From Meandrina meandrites (lineage: Eukaryota > Cnidaria > Anthozoa > Scleractinia > Meandrinidae): a stretch of DNA of 64,000 bases. Of this stretch, positions 32,099 to 45,500 are shown piece after piece. The DNA is taken from contig OY855916.1 of assembly GCA_963693305.1 (NCBI GenBank), positions 9,373,501 through 9,437,500 on the forward strand, given 5' to 3'. The position numbers and the translations under genes are program-made. The notes beneath the pieces are model-generated. The model was given only the letters and a program-made list of their open reading frames with translations, had not been told where the DNA came from and ran no database searches. Position 1 is the stretch's first letter; each line of letters begins with the position of its first letter.

Positions 32099-35000
32099 AA
32101 GCCTGAAAGGCAAATGATAAGATGTCAATGGTGATTATATGGTACGAAAATTGAGGAATTTATTTAAGAGGGGTGTTCAGGGGAAAACCGAGCTCTGAGT
32201 GGCAGTAGTTGAAAAATCAACTTCCTTCATTTTTTTCCTCGTTAACAGCTTTTAAGTAGATAAGAAACCCGATGTAGTTTTCGCCCCCAAAAGTCTTTTA
32301 ATTTCGAGAAAAAAAGAGAGAATCGGTTTTCATGGTCGGAGTCTCAAAATGCCCAATTTTTCACCCGGAATTCGCAATAACGTTAACTCTCCTTGCATTG
32401 GCAAACAAAGCCGCACGGGAAGTTTTGACGCTTTCTATTTTTCTACAAAAACTATAGAATATTTGGGGGCTTTAACGAAACTCCTCGAACTTAATTGAAA
32501 TAATTTATGAATGAGGATCATTAATAAGCAACGGCATTGGGTTATTGGAGGACATTTCTCAATGGGAAATCAAAGGTCGGCAAATTTTTTTAGCAGAGCC
32601 CGTGAACTGTGCACTAATGCTTCTAATTGCGAAATGCACGAAAATAAATATTTTAACCCGTTAATCCTAAATTATTCGCCTTACCTTCTTCTTGACTACT
32701 ATTCCGTTGCAAAATTACTCTTTTAACAAAAGACCAAGTGAAAGAAAAACCAGGTTTGTTTTCTAACTAATAGCTTGATATGAAGAAAACTAAAAAGAGA
32801 TAGAATTTTTTAAATCAAGAATTTGCTCCGTTTTTCCTGAAAAACGCTATTAAATAGCTTAAGTTCCCTTGAAGAATTTCTCGTGTTTTTAAATGACGTT
32901 TGAGAAAACGCTTGTGGCTGTTTAACAGTCTGTTATAGAATAAAAGACACCATTTGTTTCTTACTTATTTCAAGAAAGAGCGATTTTACCTTGTCTTTTG
33001 ATATTTTTTTCGTAACTTCTTCTCTTCGCCAAGCACTTTGGAAATGCGAAGTAGCTACCGTTCTGCTTTCTAATATATATTGAGAGAGTTTACTGGTCAA
33101 AATTCTTTACAAAGCCTTTTCCTGCTTAGTTGAATTTGTTAACCAATCAGACTCCACCCTTTCATGAAAGAAATACATTTATTTTTGATGTGCTCATATA
33201 CTTAACAACGCTAATGAATCGGGAAGCGAGAACAAAGTTTGATTATTTTTTAAAGTCCCCTTAAAACTCTTTTGTGCTTAAGAAGCTTAATCGCTCCCCG
33301 CAGTTCTTAGCCAATCAAATACCGTATTTAAAATAATGGATGCATTTCATTTCGATACACTCATAAGCAAGGCAGCTCTCGTGTGAACAAATCTAAGCAA
33401 GAAGAATTGCTATTAATATATAATTAGATACCTTTGAACTTGTTTTTCTTTTAGGTTCGATTGGTTTAAAACCTCTCAAATGTTGCCATTCTAAAATGAC
33501 TTTCCCCTCAAGCCAATTACTTGCCTTTTAGTTGAAGAAAAAGGTTCTTAACTTAACCTAAACTCAGGCCATAAGATTTTAGTAATTGTTTACAAAGAAT
33601 ACCTTTGAACTTATACCTTTGTAAGAGGTTAGGTCAAAGGTCTTCTCAAAGCCACTCTTTGCTTGAATAGCTTTGACTGGTTTCCAGTGAAATTAACCAA
33701 TTAGTTTCCGTTTTTATGTTCATGGAAAGGAGCGCATTCATCTTTCATACGTTCTAACACTAAACATATGAAGCGAAGAAAGACATTTATTAATTAAAAA
33801 TAAGGTCATCTAAGTACTCCTCTTGGACAAAAAAGTCGGTAAACGCACTAGCATAGTGTTCTATTTTTAGGTCACAAACAAGTCAAGTCAATCTCTAAAA
33901 TCCTTGGACCTGAACAACCACCTGTTGTAAGCGACCAACTTCGCTTAAGCAACCTCTTTGACGTGAAAGCAAGTGTGGTCGTGTAAGGGACTTTAAAAAG
34001 TCTTTTTATATGAATTGAGTCGGTTGTATTCCTTTGAAAAATTGACAAAGACAAAGTTTGATGTTGTCTGTAAACGTTGGCGTTAATTCTGTGAAACTAA
34101 TTCCGTACTCATGTTAAAACACATGTAACAAGATTTGCATGAATTAGTGGTACTTTATTGGATCTCACAAAAATAGATTAGTTTCTAAAGAGACTATTGT
34201 ACTGCTTTGCTACCCGATTAAAACACCTAGTGAACTTGACGCCTAAACTACTACGAAAATCAACGAACTGTGGAATAGGCCCGGATTTTCGTGTCGCTGC
34301 CCCACCCACTATCTTCTACTGCGCCGCCAACTTTTGTCAGTGAATTCCAACCGTCGCCTTGTCGCGTATAATTCACAACTCGCTAATTACATTAGGATCG
34401 TTGTCGAATAAAGCGGGGAATAAACGGTCGGTAGAAGAGAAATTCAATAAAAGTTTGGTGTTTGTTATTTTTCTTAAGTGGTAGTGTCGAAATTCTGGTC
34501 CTGAATTTACATTTAACCAAGATCATCCTTCAAGCGCGGTTCAAACGAAGACTCTAAACAACAGTGGCGGCAAGGATGGCGGCAAAGAGACACAGCACGC
34601 GAGCCACAGGGACTTTTGGAATTTGTCGATAAAAGTGGGCGGAGTAGCAAGGTGAAAATTCGGCCCTATTCCACAGGTCGGTAATTTTCGTAGTAAAGGA
34701 AATTTGCCACCGTAGCGAATTTAATATGGACGTCTGATATGTCAAGGGCTAACTCTTCGTTGTACCAAGCTGGGGTATTTACTCTTCGAAACACTTGGCT
34801 TCGACACAAGGCTTACGCTTGAAACTCTTTCTTCTAAGGGGAACTAGAAAAGTTCATATTTGATAATTATGTATTAAAGAAACGACTTTGCAAAGAACTG
34901 AGGACAGATCTAAGCGTGTTGGTCGGGATGTCACCCAACTGAATAGACAATTAAACTGGTTATCGGGATGGTTTTGCAGTGTCTTCTCTCTCAAAAAACG

Positions 35001-38000
35001 AAGAACGAGAATGCCTTCAATAAATGAAGCATTTCTGGAGAGTCCGAAGAGGATTAATAACGCGAAGTTGCTTGTTATGTTTAAAGAAATCTGTATTTGT
35101 ACTACTAAAGGGTGCGAATCATGATGATCATCAAAGGACTAACTTCTTCGCTGAATATTGAACCTTCACCTGCATTTTGGTTCACAGCATTCGCCAAATT
35201 TTAAAGGATATTCTATACATCCTCTTCTCCCTGAAATCACATCAGATAAAATTATAAAATTAAGTTCTTAACTGTGTGTTGAGTGAGGACTGGAAGGACT
35301 TTATAGTTCCAACCACGTTGAGTTCAAAGAATGAAGACACCTCTAATACACATAAACCCCGCAGGATTACATTTTTATTACAGTTCTCCATTATTTCTTC
35401 CACCTCCTATCCCGATTTTCGCTGAATAAATTCGTTACCAAATTGTAGGTGGCATGAACCACAACCGACGAGCCACCAGCTGGTTATATGTTAGTTTACG
35501 GCTGGTTGGACTTGAAAATCACTATCAGTGAAAATTGACACACGTGCAAATGGTCTGCTTTGAACTAAACAAACGCTTAAAAATGACTCACAGTAAAAAG
35601 TCGACGGTTAATGTTTTTGTTTCAGTTAAAAACATTTTCAGAATTCCCCTGATGTAGTTGTTCACAGTTTAAATAATAACTTCCTTTTAGAATTGTAAAT
35701 CTGCTACACCAAAAAACGTGCTCTGTCAAGAGTTGCCACCCACGCTGTGCTAACTGCTATCTCACGGAATTGACAAAGGCAGGAGGCAGTAAATATTGTG
35801 TTCCAGTCTTAATAGTGTAAGACTATCGAAACTAGGGATTTTTTAAAAGGATTTCAAAGATTTGAATACAGTTTCAAACTATTTTTTTTCGGATCGAGCG
35901 GCAACAAAATCATGCGTCGCCTGTACAGGAAACTCGGTATCCTTTGCGTTTCACGGAAGACCAGAACTGAAATGATTTAAAGCTATTTACATGGGGAAAA
36001 GAAGAGCCATATTCCTATCTGGTTGGGACACGCGGGAGACCTAAGGTGGGTTAATGAAATTTGGAAAAATCGTCTCTTCTCAGGCAGCCTTAATAATAAT
36101 GTTTTATTACGCTGTGCGGTGAGTGCGTGAGGTTAGCTAGTTCATTCTATTTTTAGTTCCTCGTGTAAAGACTAGAATTCATGCCTGGTGGTTCTTCTTT
36201 CTTGGTAACTATTTACCAGAGCTGTCATTATTAATAAGCTTATTTCTTTCCATAATTAAAAATGGTAAAATTCAGTTTTATGTTTCCGATTTATGTTCGG
36301 TGATCCCGAATTCATCTCCTCCATGATTTGTAAATAACCAATTGGTCAACCTCCTGTCAGTTGGGGTTCTTAAGTATTTATTTTTGTGATTTGTTTCATG
36401 TAAACGGCCTCAGAAGCTTTCAGCTTTGAAAACAACTGTGTATAAAAATATGTGGGAACATATTTCCCGAAAGTCTAGGGTCTTCAGATTGCCGAATACC
36501 TTTACGAATAACTATAAAGTAGATAATTTTAAGCATAAAGTGAATTAGAAGCGACATTATCATATATGGATGATATCCCAAAGAACTTTTGAGTCTAAAG
36601 AAGTGCCAAAATAAGCTGGACTGTTTTGAAATCCTGAAGCCGAAACTCAACAAACTGTGTGACCCGATTATCAGTAACTTGTTTTACGATCATTTTGATT
36701 TAATATTACAACTAAGCCATCTGCACAAAGTTGTTTCATGTGGTATTTTCGTTTCTTATTGCCTATTGTTTCCATGTACATATCATAGCGCTTTTACTAT
36801 GTATTTATACATGTAATTTTATTCTTGAACCGAACTCGAAAATGACTGTTGAACGGTGAAAACGTCGTTCATCCATTTCAGCGTTTATTTAATTACGAAA
36901 TTTATTACAAAAAACCTTATTGATTTGAATTAAGCATAAAGAAAAAATAAAGAATTTTCCTAAAAAGAAAAATTAAAAAAAAGAATATGCTGTACTTAAA
37001 AGCGCCTTGATTTATATTTCTTTGAATTTCCATTCTATCACAGAGTTATGTTATTAATATACAGAGAGGTCCAAGTCGCATTCGAAGCCTCCAATTATGC
37101 TTTCTTTTTACCTATTGTTATTTGGAGTTGATGCGGAATAATCTATTTGATTCTTAGTTAAAATCGCATGCGATTATCGAATACTAAAATTGTAAAATCA
37201 GCTTATTTAGGCAAGAATAATGAATTCTGGTCGCAAAAAAAACAAGTAAACAAAATGAATGTTAATAAAAAATGAGAGATTGCCGTCTAGCACTAATCGA
37301 AGTAATCACAGCACAGAATATGCCATTTTAACCAAGATAAAAGAATGTAATTTTCTATTTGTATTCAAGTAAAAAGAGTTAAATATGCTAAAACGAAAAT
37401 AAATCATTAAATCGATTGCGAAATCACAGACGGCTATATAAGAACAATTCGCAAGTACTTTGAAAAATTTGCCTCTTAAAGTGTTTTAGAATTATGAGAA
37501 TTAGGCGATTTCTTCAAAACGGATTTGAGTAAAATTATCGTTGAACCTCTTTTACGAGATCGGTTTAAGTCAACTGATGGCTTCTACTTGTTGAAGTTTA
37601 ATGTTTATCCCATTTTTACAGGTACTCTATTTAAAAATTTCCTGCTACAACAGGTGTTACTGTGTAATGGTTACGGTCAAATTGGACGGACTTGCATATT
37701 GTGATGTCGTAGCCAAAATTGAAACCAACTTCTCCGGGACCCCCTTCCAGAACCCTTGAACCTTATAATGGGAGTTTGAAATGAAAACGGGTGACGTTTG
37801 TTAGATGTAATTCAATGTACTTTCACTAACCAAAAGATCTTAGATCAAAACGCATATTTTTGCTCAATCATATTGCAACTGAATTTTATCATCGAATTTA
37901 CCAAAGCAATTAAAGCAATTAAAATTTGTAACTAAAATTTTCCTCAATTAAAAGAATTATTTTCCTTATATATCTTTCATTTTAAAAAATTAGCGATCTC

Positions 38001-39463
38001 ATCTGTCACACCTCTAAGGCCTTAAAAAAACCACTATGTGGTTTTGTTTGGAAATCCGAGTCCCAGTGATTTAACTGTTATTATTACCTTTGTTGCTATG
38101 AGGTGTGTTCAGCAAAGGTCCAAAAAGCGAGTTAAACTTTTCTTGTCGTATTCAAAACCATAGATGAACTTAGGTCACACAGTCCATTAATTTTACTTTC
38201 TGGGTTCTTAACTTGTTGGCAGTTTCTTGAATGAAAATGTCACTTTTCAAGTAGCAGATCGATCCCAAAGGATAGAAAATATTTTATTACCTGAGACCTA
38301 CTATTGATCGCTGTGATGTTAACACTTTTTTTCTTATTATATTTCTTATAGCTCTAACAAAGCGAACTTATTTCATCACGGTATCCAACACCGCATAAAA
38401 CATATTAAAGAAATGGCTACCTGTTTCTCTTGATGATGGTATTCAACAGATCTTCAAGAACGTAATTTCCTGTTGACTGAGTAAGACACAATTCATGGAG
38501 GAGTCAGGAAAGCGGTTTCAAAATCGGCTGAGTGCTTATTTGGAATAACGCAGGTACGATTAAAAAAAACTAGTTACCATCAGTCGTATACAGCTATTTC
38601 AATTAACGTTGTCGGGTCAAAGATTAAAGCTAAAAGACAAGACCGTATGGCGTTCTGGGTATTCACTATAAATTTGCATATAAGCTTCATTAAATGTACA
38701 AATTTGTATTTCGCACGCGAAGAATTCACGAGTTTGTTTTTCCTCTCAGGAGGCCTTTCTGTAGCTTTACTTTTAGTGTCGCTAGGCTCTGAGTTTTGAA
38801 AATTCTTCTTAAATTCCGTGTGGTTAAAAGCACCTTGTTTCACATGTCTGAAAAGAAAGAAAACGGGCAAATCCGCGTTTGTCATGTCACTATATATTTT
38901 AGTATTCAGCACGTGCAGTTGCTCTCTTCCTCTACCCATACTGCCTTTCAGTCTTGTCTTTAAGCTTTGATCCGGACAACGTTATCTGAAATAGCTGTAA
39001 ACAAGGCTAGGCAGTCTAGCTCTGAGACTAGCCTAATTTAACAAAAAAGAAAAGTTGTAACCAAACCCCTTTACTTGGGACTTACGTGATTCTCTTTACT
39101 TTAAACGTGAGCTGGATTTCAATACCTGCCTGGTCCACATGGTTCGGCAGCAATACAATCAGGTATTTCGTCTTTCTGTTTTTGCATCTATTTCTTTCAG
39201 TATCTGGTATCCTGAAACCAATATTAGGCCTTACTCTCTTCTTTCGGGAATTTCGCATCCCGTTTTCCTATTGTAGCTGTGCATGTGTACTTACCAGATA
39301 GGGATTAGGAAGTTGCGAAATGTTTTCACTCCTCTAGGCCATTCCATTTTTATTAAAACTCTTTACCATAAAGAGGAAAATTGCACATTCCTTTATACTT
39401 GCTTTGATGTATCGTTTTTGGCCAAACACTTCTGACACTTAAGATAACAATTAAGCAAACTTT
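32099..39463. other. Gene-less AT-rich spacer upstream of the lyase gene
   Basis: I see no ORF with a recognisable domain, no splice-compatible exon chain and no RNA gene. The lyase promoter and 5' UTR should lie in the first part but cannot be pinpointed. Confidence 0.4.
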
Positions 39464-39893
39464 TACGGCTGGCTTTTATTAGCGACAGAGTCGTATTCGG
39501 AAGCGCAGAGCAATACAATCTATTGAAAATCAAACCGACAGAGTCGTAAGCAGATTTCTGATTCCGCTTATGCTCCGTCGGTTAGGATCTTGTGAAACCA
39601 TATTGCCGGAGTCGCAAACAGAAAGGATGCACTTGAAGGGCATGAGACTACATTGTGTTGGTTTATTCTTCCGCTTCTGCTTGAGACTCTGACAGTCTGG
39701 TTTTCACTGGATTATAAGCGACGGAGTCAAGAACATAGAAACATTATGATTCTTCCGACCCGATTCCATCGCGCTTAGCTTACGACTCAGCTTGCGACTC
39801 CGAGTTTTGATTTTCTCTAGATCGTAAGTGCTCTTATGACTCCGCTTACTTCTCCGAGTCCGTCGCTAGTAATAGTTAACCAGCCTTTACCTA
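39464..39893. repeat. Foldback element with GGCTGG...CCAGCC ends
   Basis: GGCTGGCTTTTATTAGCGAC at the left and TCGCTAGTAATAGTTAACCAGCC-type sequence at the right are inverted. TTTAC flanks both sides (possible target duplication). The inside has repeated GACTCCG/CGGAGTC units. Confidence 0.55.
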
Positions 39894-40921
39894 ACGATTT
39901 CTTTTTTGGTGTTTCTATTTGGATGTAGATGCATATATGCATCTGTGTAAACGTCAAAATATGGCAAGGGAAAGAGAATAACCCAGAAAAAGTACAATAA
40001 TCAAATTGCTTTGTGTCTTGGTCATTACATAAAACCAAGTCTGGATAAACTCGCATAAGATGCGAATTAAGAATGCTGTGCCTCAAATACGATTCCTATA
40101 ACTCTTATACCTAAACAATAGCCTTAATTAAAAACCGTATAACAGTACCAAGAATAATTCGCCCATAAGAAGTAAAAAAACAAAAACAAAACAAACAAAA
40201 AATACTGCTACATATCATGGTTAGTGACCAGCTCCTGTTGGTTCTGTACTGTAGAAATATAAAATTGACTTTGTGATTTATTTTTGTTAATTAGAAAATG
40301 AAGCGGCACATTGCATTAGAACAGTTAAAAAGCAAAGCAAGTGCTCTGAACCGGTGCAAATCTCCGGAAAACACGTGTGACAAAGATCACTGGGTTGGGC
40401 AATGAGCATACATGCATGTATATGCAGGCCGTGAAATTATTTTTACACCAATCACAGTGCCGTAAAGTGATACCATTGGCAATTCCGACACTGAATAATC
40501 CACAACCGCCCTGTCCGAAGGGTGGGCATTTTCCTGTCTTGTGCTATTTTAACGGTGTTATGAGTTTTACTTGAATACGAAAAAGCTATTGCGGATTTTT
40601 ACATGTTTTAAAACAGCCATCATCTGCTAAAACTGTGCTCATCAAAAAACGAATTCGAAAGATCATTTTGCAAGTATCAGACATGTCATGTTTTGACAAT
40701 TTGGCGGTATCCGTACCACACAGTGCTCAATAACATATAGTTAAACTGTATATATATATAACATACCGTAATAGCTTTAAATAATAATAGTTTAAATTTC
40801 CATATAAACTATTCACGAGTAGCATTTTCATGTAATTTAAATACGAGCAAAGATTTTCCTCAAATGTACAGAAATCAACTAAATCAAAATAACAAAACTT
40901 CTTCTGGATAAAAGGAGGACA

Positions 40922-41272
40922 TCACTCTCTGAAACATTCGCCTGCCACATGGGTCGGTGTAGTGACGTTGGCCAGCTCGTTGCTGTGGGGCTCCTGTGTC
41001 GCAGGATGAATTACTGCCGTGGAGCCAGTACAGCACAACAATGCTTTCATCTTCTCTCTGAAGTTTTGGTTTATGAGAGCGTAGACGAACGGGTTGACAG
41101 CAGTATTGAAGAGGATTATTGTGTGGATAACGGTGTAAACGACTTTATTCATCGTGTACGATGTACTTTCGTCAACGATATGGGTAACTGTGTCAGTTAG
41201 CCAAGAGATTCCAAACAATGCAGTGACAACTATGACCATCAAGGTAACTCGCTTTCGCACCCTCATGACACC
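40922..41272 (-). CDS. GPCR-1 exon 4 (TM6-TM7, tail)
   Basis: The acceptor ATACACAG precedes 41272, and the exon ends at the stop at 40922. It encodes RKRVTLMVIVV, TM6, TM7 NPFVYALINQNF and a short tail with CC, a possible palmitoylation site. Confidence 0.85.
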   Translation of the reverse strand, partial: GVMRVRKRVTLMVIVVTALFGISWLTDTVTHIVDESTSYTMNKVVYTVIHTIILFNTAVNPFVYALINQNFREKMKALLCCTGSTAVIHPATQEPHSNELANVTTPTHVAGECFRE

Positions 41273-42500
41273 CTGTGTATTGCGACACGCACGAATGAGT
41301 TAGAAACAAAGCTTTCTGAAAATAAATTGATGAAAATTAAGCAGCCCACAAACAGAATAACACAGTTGCGATGCCATATCCACAATTTCGCAATTGCAAT
41401 ATAACAGTTATAATGACCCTGCACAAAGTTTGCATTGTCAATATCACAGGCATAATATCACAAACACAGCCGAGACCAACGACAATTAGAAATTTACAGG
41501 AGCGATAATTATGTTCATGATATTTTCCCTTAAAGTTGAAATATTACAACCACAGTGTCCTAATCACAATGCCATAATAGCAATGCCACAATCGCCATCC
41601 TAGAATCGCAACGTCACATCTGCAATGAAGTAATCACGTCCTAATGTCTCCCAGAGAGGGGGCGGGGGGTACTCTCCCATATGGCCTATACGGGGACGTG
41701 CCGCTGGATAGGGTATGGTTTTGACCCCTCCGGCCCTATATGATTTCAAGCTCGTCTGGCCTAATCAGGGTCTGAACCTGTAGAGGTTACAGTTTTAAAA
41801 CTTTTATAATTATTGATATTTTGAAAGATAATTCATAAGTTAACCCGTGCTTTTATGAGCATGTTAAACAAGAAATTCATTTTCATCGTTGTTCTTAGAC
41901 TTGCTACTACATAAATATTATGACGGCATTTTACTACACTACCCGTTGGAGTTTTAACGCTTGATACAATTTTGTGTTAACTTAGTATACAGTCTGGGCA
42001 ATGGCTGTGTGATTGAAACGTGGTTTGCTTAAATACCAGTCGTCACTTTTATGGTAAACGAGTTTTATGTTCCAGTTTTCTCATGTGATATTTTTAGTGC
42101 GTTAATATAAAATTTTGAGATTGTTTTCGCTTTCACTTCAATGAAAAGCATTATTTTATTTGCTGTGATCGGTGTTCGGGTTTCAATGCGTCGAACATCA
42201 CGCACTGGGACGGAAGTGAAAGTGAGCCATAAATTATAACTGCCATTACAATAAAGCATAAATGATTGTCAATGCTGTTTTTTGTCCCAAATAGGGTCTT
42301 AAAACTGATAGGGGGTGTTGTCCTGCACAGGGTAGGTATTTTAATTTTGTGCTGTCCTAGACAGGGTCAGGGTTTCACACCCCCAGCTGCACCCCCATAC
42401 CAAAAAATGGCTCAAGTACCCCCAAGCAATGTCTGCAATGCCACAATCACAATTTCAGAATCACAGTGCCATAATTAGAATGTCAATCATCACTGTCATC

Positions 42501-42532
<32 letters not shown>

Positions 42533-45500
42533 CATCATCACCGTCATCATCAAGGCACGTGCACATTACTTAAGGACGTTCGCGCGAAAATCTTCTAACA
42601 TTGACTTTTTTGAAAACTTTCACCACTGCTAGTTTATGTGTTACTCATGTCAAAAATGTAAAGAATTAGGGGGTTCACCAAATTCGTTTCGGAGATAAGA
42701 TGTCTGAAAGATCACCTTAGATCTTTAAAGTCGACCTTCGTTTCTCAATGACGACAGTGTCTGTTTGTCCAAAAAATAACGCAAATAAATCCATATTGTT
42801 TAAGGAGATCTATTAAGCAAATTAATCCAACTGGTGATGTTCCTTAAGAAAATCAAATCCTTTAGCGATCACATTTACACTCGCCTGGCAGTTTAAAGAT
42901 AGGCAAGATTCGATGCCGCGTGGGCGAAAAAATAAGAAATTTGTAAACTTCCTACATTGACTTTTTGTTCATTTTTTTGTAGTCTGTCGAGAATCGCAAT
43001 ACAAAGCTGCCTATTAAAAAAAAAAGGGGGGGGGGGGGGGGGGGGGGCACCGACCATTTGAGGAGCAAACTACAAGCAAAGTTAACGCAACGGCTACCAG
43101 CGCGCGCGCTCGATACATGACGTGGCTTGACGTTGCGACATGAATTACGTGCGCAGTGAGGATGCGAAAAACAATTAGCACAAACGTCCTTAATAGTGGA
43201 TTCAAGACTATTTAACGCAAACTACTAGGACGGATTCCGCTGAAAGTTCGAACAATCAGTGCAAAAATTAATTACCAAAATTCTGCTTAAAGCACGGTAA
43301 CATTTTGCATACTATTTGAAACATCTCGCTTCGTAATCTCGTAATTCATTTGAATAAGTGACCCCACGGTCAATTTCTGAAGCATTCTCGAGAAAAGAAA
43401 TGTCAAACCTCGTAAAAAATGCTTAAAACGGGTGGTCATTTTGTTTTGAACTGACGGGAAACGTACTTTTTAACTACAATATGGACAATTTCAAATGCAT
43501 TTTTCTCTCGCGAGGTCAGTTGAAAGCTAAAGTTTTGATAAGTTGTCTACATGTTTTCTCTTCACTGTATTCAAATTGTTACCATGCTATGATTTCTTTT
43601 TGGTATCTTTATTTTTGCCTTTATTGCTCGAATGTTCAGCGGAAACCGTCTTAATCTTTTAAAAATGTCAAAAACCGAGCATGAGATTGTAAAGACAGTG
43701 GAATTATTAAGCATTTCCCTTAAATTGAAAGAAACCAACGAAGCCAGCTTTAATGACTGGGATAGTAACACGCACGCAATGCATTGCAAAAACATCAAAG
43801 TATAACAGTTATTGCAATTTTGTTAGAAAAAACGAAAGAAAATATTGGTGAATTGTATAAACGCAAGCGAGACGTCTTTATCACTTACCCTCTGCTGGTA
43901 AGTGAGCTGATTGTCGTCATTACGTTTGAACCACAAATGGTACACGACTCTGGTGTATAAACCAGCCATCAGTGCCATAGAAAGTACGGCAAAGACAAAC
44001 CACATCCAACGGTTAGCCATGGGAATCCACTCCTCGGGCCAAAGAGGCACGCAGACGTTGTCTTGCACGTTCTTGGCAATAAACGCAGGGATATTGAGTA
44101 CTAAAGAGAAGATCCAAGAACCAAACGTTATAAACTGAAAACAAAAAAAAAAAGAAAAGCGGCAATTAACTGAATATGTTGAGTATGAGAATTATTGTAA
44201 ATAAATTGAAATGCGCACACAAGTCAATATTTGTTATAAGGCATCAGAAACTCCACAATGATCACAAATGACCATACAATAATATTTAACTGTTTTCTTA
44301 GAAACAAAGGTTACCATAGCAACGATTGTTGTATATTGTAGTCTTTTCTTTTAAACACGCCGGATTCACGATATCTAGAGTAACCTTTCGTATCAATTTT
44401 ATAACATGTAAAGGTATAGAAGATTGACGAAAAGTCTGTTTTGCGCAGGATTTTGTGGTTTTCCACAATTGGCAGTAAATATCTTTCAACAAATAAAAGC
44501 AATAACCACCCACCTTTTTGTAAAAAAGTCTCTGATGATGACAAATATTTCGTAAGATAAAAGGGGCTCTGCGAACGGCTACGACTTTGAAATATTTAAT
44601 TTAATTTGAAGAACTGCACTCAGATATCTCGAAACAATGTGAAGGCCCCTAATTTACATAACGTAATATTTCTGAAATGCTTTCACATAGTTTATTTTAG
44701 AAGTGGTCAGCAACGAGTCTAATGGTTGTGCTTTATATTGTAGTCGAAATTTAGGAAAATAACACAGAAATCGAAAAGTTTCGGCCGCCGTTTTACTTTT
44801 AAGGAGGAATCTCAATTTTGCTTATCTTGTTCCTTGTCTATTTCCTCCCTGATGAATGTACGATAAATAGTAATTCGAATTCCTGTGCTTGGTCACACGG
44901 CTAGTCGTGGGTAAAGATTTTATATAAAAAAGTAGACATATACAATTTATACATACATATGTATAAATCGACAACCACGGGATGTCAGTTTTTAAAATAA
45001 ACATGCTAAGCAAGGTCGCAATGCTTCGGAGAGTGAAACGTACCAAACTGTTAGAGAATCTTAATAAGATGAACTGAACAAACGGTCAGTTCCGTACTCT
45101 CGATTTAATTCACTTCATTCACATGTCTACGCATGCAAACGTTTGAGCTCAATCGCACCCATAACAGCCAAAATTTTGCCTCCATCTATTTATTTATGGA
45201 TAGGTGTCCCCTCGCGACCTAAAGACAAAGTTTGTTTCCATGACAAAGAGGTCACAGACACCTTATATTTGGGCTTTACAGGTTAATAACTAAAAAAAAT
45301 GCTCGGTGAAAGTTTTTCTTTTTGATCAATGTTTGGTCATTCGACAAAAGAAACGTTATTACCAATTGATTATTTTAAATTCTCTCCATAGGGTCCAGAG
45401 ACACCTTTAATATATGACCAAAATAATAAGGTAGCTCTGAACCCTATTAACGGTTATTTTTTTTTTTTAAAAAAAAGGTAACAGGCATGTTTCTTTTGTC

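Larger units (their letters stand above)
14400..31311. mobile_element. Polinton/Maverick virus-like DNA transposon, full length (16.9 kb)
   Basis: The element has identical 171-bp terminal inverted repeats starting AGTAGTAATATCGG, a short GGGGG(A) duplication outside them, and the diagnostic gene set: protein-primed-type polymerase B, retroviral-like integrase, FtsK/HerA-type packaging ATPase, adenain-type protease, double-jelly-roll major capsid protein and penton-like minor capsid protein. It also carries a phospholipase A2, a collagen-like fibre and about ten small proteins. Polintons integrate through the integrase and are thought able to form virions. Every recognised structural gene is open, while polB has one stop, so autonomy is uncertain. 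It interrupts intron 2 of the lyase gene, with polB transcribed opposite to that gene. Confidence 0.95.
41273..43888. other. GPCR-1 intron 3 with repeats
   Basis: It contains GGGGGTACTC/AGGGTATGG-type interspersed repeat pieces at about 41655-41770 and 42280-42420, an (ATC)n array at 42484-42546, and an A/G homopolymer at 43017-43048. No exon is seen. Confidence 0.5.

Noticed and set aside
31141..31311. Flip/flop heterogeneity between the two Polinton ends, as in parvoviruses
   Set aside because: Reading from outside inward, both ends show the same orientation of the asymmetric bases, so only one form is present.
42484..42546. CRISPR-like array
   Set aside because: It is a simple ATC microsatellite without spacers, and the DNA is eukaryotic.
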